Positions 23,301-37,387 of a stretch of 64,000 nucleotides of DNA are shown one piece after another (position 1 is the first letter of the stretch; each line of letters opens with the position of its first letter). A program made the position numbers and the translations under genes. Source of the DNA: Gymnorhina tibicen (Eukaryota; Chordata; Aves; Passeriformes; Artamidae); assembly GCA_013399875.1 (NCBI GenBank), contig VXAZ01000587.1:604617-668616 (forward strand), written 5' to 3'. Under the pieces are notes generated by a model. That model did no database searches, was not told the DNA's origin, and saw only the letters and a program-made list of their open reading frames with translations.

Positions 23301-26300
23301 ACTCCCAGTTGCTTGTTCACTGGAAGCAGCCAATTCAAAGTCCTGAATGCCAACTACAAATTTGAGATGCACCTCTAGTTATTGCTGATATTTCTGGTGT
23401 GATGAAAATACTAACAGCTGCTAATATGTGGCTGCTTAGACATTTGATTATGAAGTGCGAGTATCTTTTGCTCGTATGCAGCAGATAATTTGCTCTCTGA
23501 AGACTTCAGATTTAAAGAACCCTGTTCCTGAAACCCCTCTGGAACTGGGAGCAGTGCAGTAGCTGTGCCCCTGAGACATAGCATACCTAAAGCAGCCTTG
23601 TCTGAAGGATTTCCCATACTTGCTGGGAGGCAGAATTTTTTTTGTTTTTCAAGGATCAAGGTGATCACTGAACTCCAGGTGTTTTTTTACTTATTCATTA
23701 TGGGTTGTACGGTAAAATTTGGCTTCTAAGAAACAAAGTAATTGAAGGGGGAATAAATCCTTCTGTTGATAGCAACAATATTGGGTCTGCAGAGGCAGAA
23801 GTCTGGGCAGCAGTGGTAGCAGCAGGAAGATATTATACTGTAGTAGCTGGCTTGCACCAGAACATTCTAATGGTGTTTGGTTATTTGCTGATTGCACATA
23901 CCTGAATGCCAGGTAACACACTGACCTCGAGCAGCAGAACACTTTGTTGCTCCAGTAAGTGACCCTTGTTTTCAGGATGATTTATTTCTATCTAATTAAG
24001 TGTCTGGTTTTCCTAGACAGAATTGTGAATGTCCAGTATTGTTTTCAAAGAACATATGTGTGTAAATCTAACAATCCATCCCAATAAAGGAATAGTTCTG
24101 CTAGGAACAGGTCCAGGTGAATCCTGAGAAATGGTTGTGGATCAGAGCTGCTCTGCTCATCTGATCCAGTTTCTTTGACCTTTCTACCTGTATTCCTCCC
24201 ACAAGGGCTCTTGTGGGCAGCTGAATTTACATTTCTGTATACTGGCAGTGCCTCAGAGTGAACAGCTACTGAGAAAAGCTGTTTGCTTTAGCTTCTGAGC
24301 TATTTGTTTTGCTTAAGGACTGAGATGAGTGAGGTGCACTTAAACAATCGTGCATCTTGGTATCTTGGTCTGCAGACAAGCTCATTTTTATGGTAATTTA
24401 TAAAAAGGTAGGTAGAATGGGTGATTTTTTTCTGGCTAAAAGATGTAAAATAATCTCTCAGAAAAATATAGTCTAACATCAAAATATTTGCTAAAAGTGC
24501 TATTAAAAGTTTTGATTATAGTTTAAGAACTTGGAGATATGACTCCAGAAAATGGAAATTCTTCTCTGTTAGTTTTCTATTAAATGAGCAGAATCAGGAA
24601 AAGGAACCTTTAATGAGAGAAGAGCTTTTTGTTTGCAAGACGTCTAATATACAAAAGTCTTCAACTGTCTACAGCAAGATTTTATATGTTACAAGAAGTC
24701 CTCTGATTATTCCTTAATTTTCAAGACTAGCAGAATATCAGATTAAACTAAAATAAAAGAAAAATGTCTCTTTGTGCAATATTATTAAGCACCAAAGGAC
24801 ACTGTAGATAGTAAATTTTAAAAAGTTCCAAAGATTACTGAAGCAGTTTGAAGGAACTTGTACAGAGCTGTCAAATAGAGTCACTACCTCTGGCTCCTGA
24901 GCCACAAAATGCTTGTGGCCAAGAGAGATTTCTGTGGAAATACCACTATGTGTTTGCCACGTTCTCAGTCTTCCTTAGGCATCCGATGTTGGTCAGAGCT
25001 GGAAATTGGATCTTGCGCTCTGTGTACCTTTGGTTTGACCGAGTACAGCTATTCTTGTATTCTTCTGTTGTAACAGGAAGCAATCCAGAGATGCCTTATT
25101 TCTTGTTCTACTGAGAGAAGTCAGATTTTTCAAGTCGAGTAAAGCAGATGCAGCATTAAGCTGTCTGGTGACACTTAGTCATACAAGCTCTCCATTTGTT
25201 AATTTTGATTTTTAATGTCTTCTCATCCACTGATGAGTAGACTTACTAATCTATAGATTCTACATTTTAATAAGAGGGAACTGATAGCAAATTTTATTGA
25301 TTTTAAAATTATCTAGTTCCACTCTTACTCAGAGCCTGTGTGCTTTGGCTCCATAGGCTTGTTTAGAAAGCCATCTTTTTCTTTCTTTTTATTTTCTTAA
25401 GAGTTTGAGAAGATTCAGAGGAACTGAGTGGTATCTGATGGTTGACCAAGTTGTTCTTTTGCATTAGAATTTTGTTAGAATGATGTGTTGGTTATGTTGC
25501 AAAATATCCTTCTATCATTGGTCTCTTCTTGAACATCGACTTCTGAATGTCCAGCCTCTGCTTGATGCTTTGTGGTTTACTTATCCTGCACTTACTCCCT
25601 TCAGTACTGAATGTCTTTCCCCTTGGGTCACTAGTTCTTACTTCTTTTAACAAATCAATGTTTCTCCAAGACTCATAGGACCTGCAATGTAAATAATTTC
25701 AAATAGGTGAGGCAGGTGATAGGATGATTGCATCATGTCGAGTTTTGTGTCCCTTACACAGTGAGAAAAGGTAAATTACCCTTACACAATAAGGATAAGT
25801 TCTTCAGCTTTTTTTGATGACGAAATAAAAGATTGTGGATCTTAACATAGTGAAACAGGCTTTCCTCTATAGAACCCTTACTGCTTGTTTAATTCTATTT
25901 ATGTAAGTTATTTAATCAGCCCATCAATACTACTGTTTTCAAATTAATTACTTTTCTATTGGGAAAATAAGGAGTTAAAAAAGGTGCATCTCCAAGCCTA
26001 GTCTGACAGTAGACCATGGTCAGTCACGATGCAGAAAACCAGATTACAATTTCATTTACAAGGCTGCCGGGCAAAATAAGCCAGTGGGTTTTTGGATGCC
26101 AAAAGGGTGCAGATACTTCCTGTGAAAGAGTAGTTTAAAATTGCCAAAGCTGCTTTTACAGATTTTTTTTTTTCTTTGTAAGAAATGATCTTGTGAGAAG
26201 TGGTGGCTGCCTTTGGTTCTCGCTGAGTCTGTTCCGTAAGGGGCTGCGTGAATGAGGAGTGTGTGTGAGGCGGTTGTTGCAGCTCACTTTAGAGCTGACC

Positions 26301-26874
26301 TGCTTTAACTTTTTACTTTCTTTTCGGAATGGCTTTTGTCATCCTAAAGAGAACTTCGTAACCTTTTCACTAAGCAAACCAAATCTTTCCTCTCCATTCA
26401 TTCCACTTCTTTCTCCTTGTTAGGAAGTGAGTCCTGTTGAAAAGAAGGCACTAATTCCTTACCAGTAAGGGAGAAATTGGATAAAATGAAAGCCTGTGAG
26501 GCTTTTCTCTGTAGGATGACAAGTTGTAAAAATACAACTGTATGCTGAAAAGTGACTGTAGAGATGGCATCTTGGGAGTGAGTGGGGGAAGGTTATGTTT
26601 ATTATCTGTTAATGACTTCCAGATCAAGTTTGCTCTGTTTGTGAGCAAAAAAAAAAAAACCCACCCTTTTTTAACTGCCTTCTCTGCAGACTCAATTTGG
26701 AATTTAAAAATCATGCTGTGCTAATTTTAATCCAAGTATTACTGTCAGCAATAAAAAGGTTCTTCAGGGTATATTGTGCTTTTAGTTAAACTGTCCATCA
26801 CTGTACTGTAAGTGAATGTTAACGCTGTTGATGAGAAGCTTATCGAAATCAGGATTTGTCTTGTCCTGATTAGT

Positions 26875-26902
26875 CTTAATTAAGTCTCCCTTAATTAAGT
26901 CT
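26875..26902. repeat. Duplicated CTTAATTAAG palindrome
   Basis: The 13-mer CTTAATTAAGTCT occurs at 26875-26887 and again at 26890-26902. Each copy contains a perfect 10-base palindrome. Confidence 0.85.
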
Positions 26903-29052
26903 TATTAACCCTTTTAAACACATGTCTATTGGATTGGTTTCTGGACTCGTCTACTGTGGAGGAATGTAAAAGGAAGAGGAATAAACCTCAGAGCTATTAT
27001 TTTTGCATTGCACATAAGGATTGTTGGGTGAGGTCATAGGAGTTATAAAATTGACGTTCTGGCCATCTTGTTAAGTTTAAATTTCTCAAGGATTTGAGTA
27101 TCTAGTGCTCGTATATAACACAAATAAGAAATCTGTGGGAAGAGTCAGTACTTCAATTAAATCAAATGATGTAGTTTGAAAAATGTCAGCTTTCAGACAT
27201 GCAGGTCCTTCTTTAAACCCAACTGGACTCATAATGTCACCAGATAAAAAGCCAGCAATTTGAAAAATGTTGGGGTGCATTTAATTGTGGCCTCTGAGGG
27301 TGCTTTGATGGCAGCATCACTGAGCTTGGTGGATACAGTCAAGTAAAAAAGGAATACCAGTGGTGATCTTGCACTCCTTCCTCTCTCTGACAAATATTCA
27401 GTGATCCAAATCGTACTCAAATCTTGTGGCTCAGCCACCAGGGCTCAGCCATGCTCTGAGATGTGACTTTTCCACTGCTCTTCTCACTAGACTGGCAAAC
27501 TGGGCTGGATATTGCCTCTTCTGTCTCTCTTAGCCTGCTACACTGGGATTCTTTTGGGATCAAGGGAGGAGGAGGAGAAAGTGTTCATCTTCTTTGTCAT
27601 ACTTTTCTCGTTTTATTCCTCAGATCATCTGGCACTCTTTGACAACAGCAGCTTTTCTTTAGCCTCATGTTGTTGGTTACTGATCCTGTTCCGTTCTGTC
27701 CACTTTCTTCTTTCCAGGGAGAACACTGCAAGGATTTGAGATCACTCTTGGTTTTAACAGGCAGTCAAACTTCTGTCCTCAGTACTCTGTCAGAGGGGCT
27801 CCCCATCTTCTTTGTTTCTGGTGGGAGGGTGTTTCCTCCTGAGCAGAAGCCTGTACCTGTGACTTCTAAATTTGGTACTCCTGTTGATCAGCCTTTCAGG
27901 CCTTTGCCTGCTTGCTGCTGCACCTTTCCATGGAATTTTTTTTTGTGCGTGCCACTTCTGCATGCAGTGGGAGATTTTCGTGCAGCACTGAGACTCCAGA
28001 TAGTGTGTTTCCAAACCCCACACTGTGAGCAAGGTTAGATTATAATTCAGTTTGAGTCAGGAGTCACTTTATCCCTTTTCTTTCCTAAACTCACATTTTG
28101 GGGCTAAAGAGTTTCTATGCTTATGGGTTTCACAAATTCCTGGGCTAGATCTGGAAACTCAGGCCTTTTCTAAAATCTTTCTAAGAATTCAAATTAACTG
28201 ATTTGGAAGTGCTTGGTACCTCCTTCCCCCTCTTGCTAATTTTCAGCAATCTGGAACATTGTTCTCACACGTATTCTTCTTGTGAGTATATAAATTGTTT
28301 TGAAGCCCTATGGGATAATTGTCATTGCTGGAAAACTTTTATTGAATGGTGTTTGTCTGCCAGCATCAGAACTTGAGGAGGTTATTTCATCTTGGCTTTC
28401 ATTTCAGTTCTATTTTAGCAGTTCTTTGTCTTCAACTCCATCATCTTCTCAGTGCACTGAGCTGCTGTGTTCAAAGACATTTTTTGAAATAAAATTCTTC
28501 GTTTTGTGGTTCTTATTCAATGATGTTATTTCAATTTTAGGAGCTTTTGTATTTCTTTAAGGCAAATGAGACATGTTAGTGGTTATTTGTAATTCTTTTT
28601 TGTTCAGTGGATTTCCTGTTATGCAAAAATGTAAAGCTTTTCTCACTGTTCTTCCAAACTTTTGTTTTCCTGTCTTGATAGTTTTGTACATCTGTGTCTG
28701 CTTTATAACCTGTGGCTAAGATGTACTTGCCCAGTCAAGATCTGGCTTTGTCTTCATGGATGTCTGACAACTTATTGTAAAACTGCAAGTTAGAACTCCT
28801 GCTTGTTTGTTTCAAGACCTTCAAGAAGTGAACAACTTTCCTTTTCTTTAACAGCTTTTCTGAATGGACATGAGGGTACTGAAGATCTACATAAAATTAT
28901 CAGCATGCTGTGCTTGCACATTCCATGTGTCCAGTAATAGTTTTATTCCTTTGTTACTGTAACACAGAATCCCAGGGGAAGCTTTAAAGCATAAGGCTTG
29001 CACTGGGACATGGGCTCAAAGTGCCACGTTTGTTTATGGAGCACAGGCAAAC

Positions 29053-29395
29053 TCACAGAGTCACTGAATGGTTTGGGTTGGAAGCAACCTGAGAGATGAT
29101 CCAGTTCCAACCCCCTGCCACGGGCAGGGACACCTCCCACCTGCTCCAGGCCCCATCCAGCCTGGCCTTGAACGCTTCAGGGATGGGGCATCCACAACCT
29201 CTCTGGGCAGCCTGGCCCAGTGCCTCACCACCCTCACATGAAAGAATTTCTTCCTGTTACCTAATCTAAAACTGCCTTCTCAGTTTTAAGCCATTACCCC
29301 TTGTCCCATCGCTTCGTGTCCTTCTAAAAGGTTTGTCTCTAGGTCTCCTGGAACCCCTTTGGATACTGGAAGGCTTTGCACACACCTCTGCTTTA
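29053..29395 (-). mobile_element. CR1 LINE 3' fragment
   Basis: Read on the minus strand, this shows the typical bird CR1 3' region: a GGGACAAGGGGTAATGGC-like block, then AGGAAGAAATTCTTTCATG, GATGCCCCATCCCTG, CCTGCCCGTGGCAGGGGGTT and finally CTTCCAACCCAAACCATTC. It lacks the last short terminal repeats. It is a 5'-truncated, non-coding remnant; any open frames in it are fragments. It is the clearest sign that this is a bird genome. Confidence 0.92.
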
Positions 29396-32300
29396 CGGTT
29401 ATTTTTCCCTTCATAGGCAGGTGGGGTGGGGATAGACAGACACCCACCTTGTGAGACTGGGTAAATACCACTCTTTGCCCCCATAGAAATCCAGGATTAT
29501 TAATACCAGTCTGTGCAGACACAGTCCTTTAAAAACATCTGAGATAGAGCTAAGTATCTGTGTTTTATTGCTAGTGTTAGTAGCAGTATTTTTTCTAGCT
29601 TCCAGTGACCCATCTATCTGTTCCAAATTATGTTATTTAATCTTTTAAGATACAGAAAGTGGATTAAATAACCTTCTTAGCACCATTTTTCATTAACTGA
29701 TTCATTATCTAGAGAAACCTCTTTGCATAGCGTTTTGTCTGGGGAAAAAAAGCATGGAAAATGTGCTAAGGGGAGATTTGGTTTCAAGTGGGACGTGTAT
29801 CCTAAAGTACCAAGACAACGCTGTGTATGATTTTTATGGTTTTTGTTAGAAGAGGATTCAATTTTCAAAAATCTACCTAAAGATAGGAAATATATGGCAG
29901 ATGAAGAAATAAGTGAATGTTGTGAACAAATAAATACTGTGCCGAAGGTATCCAAAACCGTGACAGAGGTTTGCTTTACATACTTCCGATTGTAAAAGGG
30001 TCATACCATGGGTAATGTACCAGCAAAAGCCATGATTCTGTCAATACTTATAAACTATGTTATAAAATGCTTGACAGAATACAGGGGATTATGGGGGGAA
30101 AACAACAACACATGTAACTGAAGAAAAACTCAGCAACAAATGGGGTTTTTCTCTAGTGAACTTCAGTTGCAGTACTATTAGTTGTGATATATTTAAAAAA
30201 CTAGGCAAAAAAGCCAGAGGTGAATGGCATCTTCAAGTTTGTTGTGTAGGTTATACCATCAGTGGTTTTGAACAGTGCCAGACTGTTGGACTTTTCCTTT
30301 TATAACCAGTATTTTTGCTGGGTTGTTTTTACATGTTTTACATGGGTTTTTTCGGTTCTCCTTCCTACCACATTTTAATGCTTTCAGTGTTCACAAAAGG
30401 AAAATGCTTTTACCTGATAAGAATATATTAGATTAAGGTAAGGACATGATTATACTAAACTGCAGTTTAAAATGTGATACACTAGTTTAGTTCTTGATAA
30501 AACTATCCCACACCTTGATTCTTTTTAAATAGCTGTACACAAAATCTGACATTATTTTTTAAAATAACTCACGCTTGCAGGTGCTTATGTTCCATGCCTA
30601 TTGTAGTCTGCAGTTTTTCTGCTTGAAATGGAGAATGGTCTCCTGTAACGTTAGATCATTGCCATCAATCTTTGTCCAGAGTTCTGATCCCTTCTTATAC
30701 TGGTATCACCATTAAGTAGTACAGTTCTTCATTTTGGTGGAAAAAAAACCCTTAGGTAAAATCAAAAAATCTCAACATAAATGTTTTGTAATATGAATGT
30801 AGGATTTCTTAGTCCCTTCTGTTAGTCTTCTCAGTTTGATCATATCCTTTATTGACACCTCTCCCATTTTTACAGCCCTCTTGTATCGGCTCAGAGTTGA
30901 AGGCACCTCTGTGCTCCTCAGATTTCGGTGGCCAAGGTCCTTTATCTCCTCCTTTCTTCATGCACATGATACTGATAATGCTGTGTCATATCCACTGACT
31001 TGAAGAGTAATTGTGCTGAAGTTTACAAACAATGATATCCTTTTTGACTCCCTGACCAACCTGTATTGTGTTTTAAAACCTTTCTTCAGAAGTTTTTGCC
31101 AAGATGGTTTAAGCCAGCTGGGGCAGGGAGGAGAAGAATGCATTACTCAAGTCTCACCCATTTATTTTGTTTCCTTTTTCTGCTATGATCCACAATAGCT
31201 GGGACAGTTTTCTCTTTTCTAGACTGAGACAGACCACAGTAATGCAGACAATCTCAGCAAGTGGTTTGCCTAAAAGACAGAAACTTAAAAATACAGAAAA
31301 AAGGTTTGATTGGTTCCTGATCTTGTTATCCTTTAACCTAACATATGATTGAAAATGTCTGAAGTGAGACTGCACTTCAGCTTGGTTACTTTATTTTTGT
31401 TAGATTTTTGGGGAATAAGGCTGAATGAGAAACATAAATCAAACCTCCCGGAATGTAATGAAACTCCTCTCATATCTGGAGTCTAGCTTTATATATGGAC
31501 TTGGTTCTATTATGGCCTTGGAATTATACTCTTTGGATCCAAACATCTATAAATCTTAGGAAGTTTAGAATATTTTCTCAATTTGGACATATTTCTATCT
31601 GGCGTGCATCTTTCTGAATGTAGAAAGGACTTATCTTTTGTGTGGTGCAGATATTCAGAGTCCTTTGTTCTCTTTATCTTAAAACAAAGAGGTTTCAGAA
31701 GCAAAGATTTGCTAATTATTCTTTCCCTGACACACACATAGAAATTCTTCAATTACAATGTTTTTGGAGGACTTAATGACGACTTACTTGAGTTTCTCTG
31801 TAACCTTTTCTCATGGGATTCTTACAATTTCGCTTTTCTGTATATTGACGAGTTTGCACACAACACATTAAAGGAAAAGCAGTTTGCCACTGCTTTTCAG
31901 CATATTCAGCATAGGGACGCCTCAGCTTGCTTGTAAAATCTCAGCAGCTTCTGTTCCAACAGGGCAGCCCTTACTCAGTGAATTCAGGGGTCAGATTGTG
32001 TTATGGTCCTTTAACTTCACTGACTTCAACAAATTTCGCAACATCATATAGAAGAGTGGAAAACTTTTTTTTTCCAACTTTCAGTGTGGCATTTTTATAT
32101 TTGTCATTGTTTTTATGAACTTTACGAGGACAAATTGTAAAACTTGTTATTAGGCTGACTAATGGGATAAAAAGAAAATTTTAGGCTTCTTGTGAAACTG
32201 ATTATGTTTTTCTCAGCAGATTTTAGGTGACTATTCACATTATGAGCACAATTCTGTCTAAAAATAAGTCGTGTCCACTTCTTTATGGGTTTATTGAGAA

Positions 32301-35300
32301 CAGAAATTTCCACACCATTCTCCCTTTAATGTGACCACAATGGGCAATCGTAATTTGTCCATTTATAAAAAAGAATAAAGTAGCAAATTGGCCACCATAA
32401 ACTGTTAGTATATTCACTTTTGCTGACATGTTTATTGTAGTTTGCAATATGCATGATGTTGATTTTCAAAAATGTTCCATTTTCTTTTTTGAGAATATGA
32501 ATTATAAATTCATGAATCACAGGAATCAAGACTGGAATACAACTCTGGAGTTGGAAACACTACATAGCACTCATCTGTGTCATCCTCAAACAACAGGGAT
32601 GTTGAAATTTTTCATAGTTTGATTAAAAGCCTAAAACCTTCTATTCATTGTACAGCTGAAGCCGAGCAAGTCAGATGGTTTTTCGTGCATTTATGTAATG
32701 AGCAAAAGGCATCTAATGAACATGTCAGGAAATGTTTAGAGAAAACCTAAAAAGGGACAAATACATAAATTTCAGTGCCCCACCCAGAACCTTATATAGC
32801 ATAGAATCTCATAAAATAAACATATAACTTTGCCTAAAGTCTGAAAGTATTTTTAATGTTTTGTTTTCATGGTATGTTTCAAAGGAAAGGAAGTTGACTC
32901 CAAAAAACACATCTAGGAATTAAAGATGGCCCCTAATGAACAGACAAAAGAACGAAAAAAGCAGAAGCCTTTGCAGCCTTAAAAGTAGAGTTCAAAATAT
33001 CATCCCTCTTACAAAATATTTCCTGAAAATAGGCTTGTGGAGCACAAAAGTCAATTCTGGAAACGCGAGAACTATGAAAGCAAGTCCAGTAGTCGGCACT
33101 TTCAAAAATAAATAAAACCATCAGGCAACAACTGTATGCTAATTGCATTTAAGAAATAAAAGACCACCTACATAGAAATAAAATAAATCTCATTAGTGGA
33201 GCTAAAGCAGATAGCTGAGATTCAAACTCTGCTAACCAAACCCCTTAGGCTCGCCAGAAAAAGCTTATGAAGTCACTGCCATTTTCCTTGGGATGGGGCA
33301 GAGCTGTAAAAACCCCTTCTGTGCCCCTCACTCAAGCTCCAGTGGCTGATGAGCATTTCCTGCCATAGTTGTGCCCTCACTTTCAGAGGAGCCAACCAGA
33401 TTGTGCTTGCTGAATGAGCACAGCTAAGGCAGGGAGAAGGGAGGGCACCCAGAGCAGTCGTGTGCAAGAGGCTGGTACTAAGAAATGCCACAAATCATGA
33501 CAGTGTTCTGTCCAAAAAATTTTATCTATTTAACCATTTAATTTGTTTTATGAAAAATCAGCTGTAGGAAGGCATAACACTGCAATCTTATAATCAAGAA
33601 AGTTAAACATTTTATGACTTTTAGGCAGGACAATAAATTTTGAAGGTTTTCAGTAACAATAGCGAGAGGCCTGTGGGTCCATCTCCTGAAGCAGCTCACA
33701 GAAACCATCCTATTCCCTCTAGAGGAAGTATTGAAAACCATTTGCAGCCAGTGACCTCTCTCTTCCCGCTGGCCATCATCGGGTTATAGATCTTCAGAAA
33801 CAAAAGCTGCCCAGGCCTCCACTCACTCGCTCAAATGCTCTTCTGAAAAGAAATGAAAAAAATAATTTTTAAAATCAAGGCTATTCAAAGCTCCTCATCT
33901 GTTTTGCTGCTGACATAGCTGGATTGGCTGTGGAAAGACTGCAGAGGAATTTGACTGGATATATTTGTAGGGCCAAGACCTGACCATAACCAACTTGAAA
34001 AAAAGCCCAATAGGTATTTTTTCCTTGACCTTTAACCCTTTGTCCCCAAAATTTCCCTTCACAGCTAGTATTTGCCTATGACTGAGTTTATGGTTCAACT
34101 GTGGAGTTTTAACTTAATCTGACAGAAGTTCTGTAAATCCTTGCTAGATGTTTTTGGTTCTGATTTTAGCTCCTGTTTTCGGTTAGACTTTTTAATTCAG
34201 CTAGGAAAGTTGGAGCTTTATGTTCCTAAATAAAATTAGGTTCAGCCCTTCATAAAAAACTTACTATTCTTGCAGCTGTGATAGATGTTTAAAAGTGGTG
34301 CTCTGATTTTTTTTTTTTTTTTGTCAAGTACAGGGTCTTGTCTGAATTCTTTTCTAGATAGAAGCCTGAAAAGGAAGGAGACAGCATCAAGAAAGAATGT
34401 TCCCTGGGAGAAAGTCAGTAGAAAATGCTTCAGCATTTAATCAGAACAATTTAATTCTGTTGATAATCGATCAGTAGAACACAATTTAAAAATCCTGCTC
34501 AAAGTCAGAACAGCTCAGCCAACAAAAATAAATACATGTATTTGTCACATGAGGGACAGATAAGAAACCAGAAAATGTAGAACAACCTGAATAAAACCTT
34601 CCACCATATGGAATTTGGCAAAAAATAAGGCCTTTAATAATATTCCTGAGGAACTGCTGTAACAGTTTCTTAGAAACCTGCTTCAGAGTCCCTTGAAAAA
34701 TTAATTCGGATTTTAAAAAAAACCCCCCCACATCTGGCTTGATCATTGGCTGATAGAATATATTTTTATTCCCACCCCAAATCACACACAGCTTGGCTGG
34801 AAAGAAGACAGCTGCTTGGGCACTAGTTGTGTTTCAGTCTGAAGTACATCTAATCTCTGTTGAGTTATTTGAGCCTTGTGTGCCAAGTGCAGAAAGTTGT
34901 GCTTTAGTGGGAAGAGAATTTTTTTTTCCTTTTAATATTAATGTGTAATTTTGGCCAATAAAAAAAGGTTTGGGAGGTGATAGCAGTTCTCAAAATGCTT
35001 TAGACTTAAAATCCAATAAATATATCCAATGCTTTTGTGTAAATCCTTATAAGTTTGTTGCTTCTGCAGGAATTGGAAATCAATCTCAAACATTTTAATG
35101 ATCAATTAATTCTGAAAGCTACTTAATGCCTTCTCATCTGAAGCTTACACATTTTTTACTCCTCTGCAGATTTTCCATGACTAGGTCTGACACCGATGAT
35201 GAATTTGGTATGAGTGCCTTAAATTACACGTGAGATTTGGGCACGTTAGTCTTACGTGCAAACTCTCCCTGTTTGTTAGTGTATTGCGTGAACTGTCTGC

Positions 35301-36866
35301 AGGGAGTGTGGGCTGGGTAAATCCACGTTAGGCTGAAATCAGTGACTGAATCTGCAGAGGCTTCAGGAGCCCCAGGGAACGCTCACCCACGGGTTTAACT
35401 GGTCAAACACTCGCAGCTGACCCGAGGAAGAAAAGGTGCTCGAGAAGCAGCGGTTCCCAACGCAGCAGCTCCAGCTTTGTCCTGCTGTCCGAGGCAGAGC
35501 AGCACTGCAGTCCCAGGGCACGGGGAGGCTGCAGAGGAGGTGGTGGCTGGGCACTGCCCACCCTGGGCACAGTGACAGCTGTCTCTGTAAACCCAGGGTC
35601 GCCAGGGGAGGCTGTGGTCTGTCGTGTCTCACAGAATCTCAATTACTTGTGACACAAGTCCAAAAGCACAGGGCAGAGTACAAGAGATAAGATCAGTAAC
35701 AGAATTAATCTCTTGTCTCTATTTTATGAGATATTGAATCTCGGAAGAGCATTCGATGAAAGAGCTGGCTGAACTGCAGAGCTGAGGGAGGACAGAAGTG
35801 TCGGCAGCATTACTTGGCAGTGCTTCCTCTGCCAGTCCTCTGTGCACTAGGAAAATCTGTCAAACAGGGCTGTATCACAGCAAGCAATTTGCAGTTTTAC
35901 ATTCCCCACTGTAGTCCTTTCTGCATTAACTAGTCTCTCTTATCAATACCTAGCCTTCCATCTCAAAATTAGTTTAATGTGCTGCATGATTCACAGGTTT
36001 CATGACTTAGTCTTACCAGTGCGGTTTTCATGCTGGTACTTTGTAGGGTAAGTTCTTTTGTGGAGTTCGTTTTTTTCCTGATGAACCTTATAATGACAAG
36101 AATCAGGGAGCACTACTCTAGTCCTGCCCAGAACAGCTATGATTTGCAAGGCATCTTCTTCTAGAACAGGATAGCTCTTGTGAATGTTGTGTATCTTTAA
36201 CTAGATCTGGTTGGGATTTAGCACACAAATAAGCTTCGTATAGCTGGGTAATAGCTGAAAACACAAATCTTTCACTTGACTGAAGCTGTAGCGCAGCAGT
36301 TGCTCCAGCATATCAAGATGTTATTAAAGAGACACTTGGACTCGCAGAGGAATTTCAGATGGATTATACTGACTAAGTACGCAGCAGTTGCTAAAATAAA
36401 AGTTGGCATTCAGATCATATTAACTGGAAACCAATATTCCCGAAAATGTTATGTAAGTAATTATTATATATTAGGTTGCCATATGTCCGTGTGTGTGTGT
36501 GCCGTGTCCAAGACAGCAAACGTCAAATACACAGAGTGATCCCCCCCGGTCGAGTGAACGGTAAAACTGCTCTCGTGCTGTTTCAGAGGATGAGCATGTT
36601 CCTGTGTGTGAGAGGCACAGTCAGCAAATGCAGTGATGAAGATGTACGTGTCAGTGGGATTACCATAATGCAGAGTATTAAATATGGCACCAGGCAATGA
36701 TGTCTAAAAGTGTCTCCATTCCAGATCCTTTTTGGAAAGGTTTAGAGCCCATTTAGTGCACACTAGGATTAAACTCATGATTGAATGAATTACAGTCAGG
36801 CCTTAAGATAAAATTACACTCAATGGATAATCACAGCTCGTGCTAACCTTTATTGGGTGCAGGGGG
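29396..36866. other. Non-coding stretch between two CR1 fragments
   Basis: AT-rich sequence with a 16-base T run at 34307-34322 and a GC-rich patch at about 35345-35640 that produces several overlapping chance frames on both strands. I see no exon or RNA gene. Confidence 0.5.
34307..34322. repeat. Poly(T) run
   Basis: Sixteen consecutive T. No retroposed gene is visible beside it. Confidence 0.85.
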
Positions 36867-36867
36867 A

Positions 36868-37387
36868 AACATAGTGACAAAGGATGAGGGAACGCCTGAG
36901 GTACTTAGACTGAGGCAGAGAAGGCATTAATAATAGTAAGAGCAGTTGTTCGCAGGGTACCAAACCCCCTGAGCTGCAGGAGAGGGACAGGGATCAGCAT
37001 GAAGCACCTGTAATCCAAGGGGAGATGGCCAGTGACTTCACTGCCACTCGACTTCAACACTCACAAGACTCTGGGGCTGGATGGATCCGCCCAAGGGAAC
37101 CGAGGGACCTGGTGGAAGTGCTCACTGAGCCACTTTCCATCATTTATCAGCAGTTTCACCAGAGGAGGTTTAGATTGGATATTTGGAAAAAATTCTTCAT
37201 GGAAAGGATTGCCAAGCAGTGGCACAGCTGCCCAGGGCAGTGGTGGAGTCACCATCCCTGGAGGGATTTAAAAGACGTGTAGATGTGGCAGTTGGGGACA
37301 GGGTCTGTGGTGGACTTCACTGCCGGCTCAGTGGTTGGACTTGATGGTCTTAGAGGTCTTTTCCAACCTAAACCATTCTATGATCTG
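36868..37387 (+). mobile_element. CR1 LINE copy with internal deletion
   Basis: The left part (about 36868-37155) matches what I know of the CR1 ORF2 region leading into reverse transcriptase. It has GTGACAAAGGATGAGGG, CAGGGTACCAAACCCCCTGA, CCAAGGGGAGATGGCCAGTG and a translated trace of PLSIIYQQF. It then jumps directly to the 3' end (TTTAGATTGGATATTTGGAA, CATCCCTGGAGGGATTT, TTTTCCAACCTAAACCATTC). Most of the reverse transcriptase gene is therefore missing, with a junction near 37155-37170. It is inactive, with frames disrupted. Confidence 0.88.

Larger units (their letters stand above)
18738..29052. other. Non-coding stretch between convergent genes
   Basis: I see no convincing exon, RNA gene or mobile element. 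It holds a TTCT microsatellite at 20336-20364, a duplicated TTAATTAA palindrome at 26875-26902 and many short chance frames. The largest, around 27667-28038, has no recognisable domain. Confidence 0.5.

Noticed and set aside
35345..35690. Several overlapping frames in a GC-rich patch
   Set aside because: Frames overlap on both strands without splice sites or recognisable product.
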